A stretch of DNA of 5,468 bases from an uncultured Ardenticatenia bacterium (GTDB lineage Bacteria > Chloroflexota > Anaerolineae > Promineifilales > Promineifilaceae), in contig CALLZA010000820.1 of NCBI GenBank assembly GCA_937858165.1, forward strand, positions 1-5,468. Direction: 5' to 3'. The notes under the pieces are model-generated. The model did not search any database. It saw only the letters and a program-made list of their open reading frames with translations, and was not told where the DNA came from. Shown here one piece after another: positions 4,547 through 5,468 of this stretch (position 1 is its first letter; every line of letters begins with the position of its first letter). The translations under genes and the position numbers were made by a program.

Positions 4547-5468
4547 ATGGCTACGTTTGTCGAACAAGTCCGCGAAATGGGGATCAAGCAGGCCGTCGTC
4601 ACCAAGGCCGACGAGGTGGTCGAGCGCGTCACCGCCGGCATGAACATCAACGACGTGCGGTCGGCGCTGCGCGGCGACGAACCGCGTCGGCCCAACCCCC
4701 GCTTGCGGCCGCACGCCGACGGCTTCTGGCTCCACATTCGCCCCAGCTTCTACCACACCGGCGTCACCAACATCTACCCCACCTTCCGGCTGGGCTGGCT
4801 GTCGACGTTCATGCTGGTCTGGGAGACGATCACCGGCCTCGTCCTGATGGTCTTCTACACCCCCAGCCCGCTGGTCGCCTATAGCAACATGTGGAACATC
4901 CTGGGCAATGTGCCGTTGGGCCAACTGTTCCGCAACATGCACCGCCTGGGCGCAGAAGTCATGGTGCTGGTGGTCGCCATGCACATGCTCAGAACGTTCA
5001 TTACCGGCAGCTATAAAAAGCCGCGCCAGTTCACCTGGGCCACAGGCGTCTTGCTGCTGGTGTTTACCATCTTCCTGAGCTTTAGCGGCTACCTGCTGCC
5101 GTGGGACCAGTTGGCCTACTGGGCGTTGACCGTGTTCATCAGCGGTGGCGCGGCCGCCCCGGCCCCGGCCTTCGTCAACGACACCGTCCTCCTCGTCTTG
5201 CAGGGCGGCCCGGCGCTGGGGGCCAATGGCTTGCTGCGCTGGTACTTGCTCCACGTGCTGCTACTGCCCCTGCTGGCCGGCATCTTCTTCTTCGTCCACT
5301 ACTACAAGGTCGTCCTCTACGGCATCTCGCTGCCCCCCGGCCGCGAGCAGATCGGCGAGGACACGGCCAAGCGCGTGCCCCAAGACGAGCGCACCTACTT
5401 CATCCCCGACATCTTGACCAGCGAACTGATGTGCACGTCGCTCGCCACACTCTTCCTCGTGTCTGGGG
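4547..5468 (+). CDS. Cytochrome b (b6-like) of a bc-type complex, 3' truncated by window
   Basis: The first 307 residues of a multi-pass membrane haem protein, open at the window edge with no internal stop. The start is supported by GAGGAG at 4536-4541, five bases upstream. It binds two b haems and carries electrons across the membrane between the two quinone sites. Haem ligand pairs are His132/His146 (14 apart, in MHRLGAE and AMHMLRTF) and His236/His251 (15 apart). The 15-residue second spacing is the cytochrome b6 pattern, whereas mitochondrial-type cytochrome b has 14. GYLLPWDQLAYWA at 181-193 is the family hallmark. Membrane helices lie at about 82-104, 133-152, 165-185 and 230-253, and a further one begins near 292. 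The hydrophilic N-terminal region of about 65 residues is longer than in typical b6. The PEWY quinol-site motif and remaining helices would be downstream, either fused or in a separate subunit IV-like gene. This cannot be settled here. Confidence 0.93.
   Translation, partial: MATFVEQVREMGIKQAVVTKADEVVERVTAGMNINDVRSALRGDEPRRPNPRLRPHADGFWLHIRPSFYHTGVTNIYPTFRLGWLSTFMLVWETITGLVLMVFYTPSPLVAYSNMWNILGNVPLGQLFRNMHRLGAEVMVLVVAMHMLRTFITGSYKKPRQFTWATGVLLLVFTIFLSFSGYLLPWDQLAYWALTVFISGGAAAPAPAFVNDTVLLVLQGGPALGANGLLRWYLLHVLLLPLLAGIFFFVHYYKVVLYGISLPPGREQIGEDTAKRVPQDERTYFIPDILTSELMCTSLATLFLVSG

Noticed and set aside
4529..5254. Long reverse-strand ORF (241 codons)
   Set aside because: It lies opposite the clearly real cytochrome b gene, is low-complexity in composition (Gln, His, Ala, Gly rich) and has no recognisable domain. 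It is a shadow of GC-rich coding DNA.

Overview
The window is about 5.3 kb of GC-rich bacterial DNA with every gene on the + strand, preceded by 124 bases that are not genomic. Bases 59-124 are an Illumina Nextera i7 adapter (P7 end, index N702, transposon mosaic end). Bases 1-58 are unexplained and are probably long-read adapter, barcode or noisy read sequence. The window therefore begins at an untrimmed contig end, and native sequence starts at about base 125. The gene content suggests a Chloroflexota (Anaerolineae-like) bacterium: a DNRLRE/Ig-repeat surface protein, a DUF4377 plus META lipoprotein, a Tat-type Rieske protein beside a b6-like cytochrome b, and gaps full of degenerate short tandem repeats. 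This placement is inference from family style and was not searched.

Layout. 126-1379: 3' part of a secreted protein, with the end of a DNRLRE domain and three Ig/FN3-like repeats, closed by a strong terminator (1409-1442). 1561-2670: lipoprotein with DUF4377 and two META domains. 2671-2913: a gap packed with three different short-period repeat arrays (units of 7, 8 and 9 bases), two of which fold into hairpins. 2914-3468: dcd, a dCTP deaminase of the Chlamydia-like type. 3474-3547: heptamer repeat hairpin, whose right flank supplies the -35 box of a tRNA promoter. 3581-3654: tRNA-Val(UAC) followed by a hairpin. 3796-4452: Rieske iron-sulfur protein. 4456-4530: second copy of the heptamer repeat hairpin. 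4547 to the end: cytochrome b, open at the 3' edge.

How the genes work together. The Rieske and cytochrome b genes form the start of a bc-type quinol oxidase operon (electron transfer from membrane quinol to a high-potential acceptor). Dcd supplies dUTP for dTMP synthesis. The two upstream genes encode envelope or exported proteins of unknown specific role. Nothing links these three groups beyond adjacency, and the terminator and tRNA unit separate them transcriptionally.

I see no defence system, mobile element or CRISPR array. The most unusual native signal is the set of intergenic hairpins built from inverted arrays of 7- to 9-base units, two of them related copies placed just after stop codons. 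The most consequential practical observation is the adapter contamination, which creates a false gene start.
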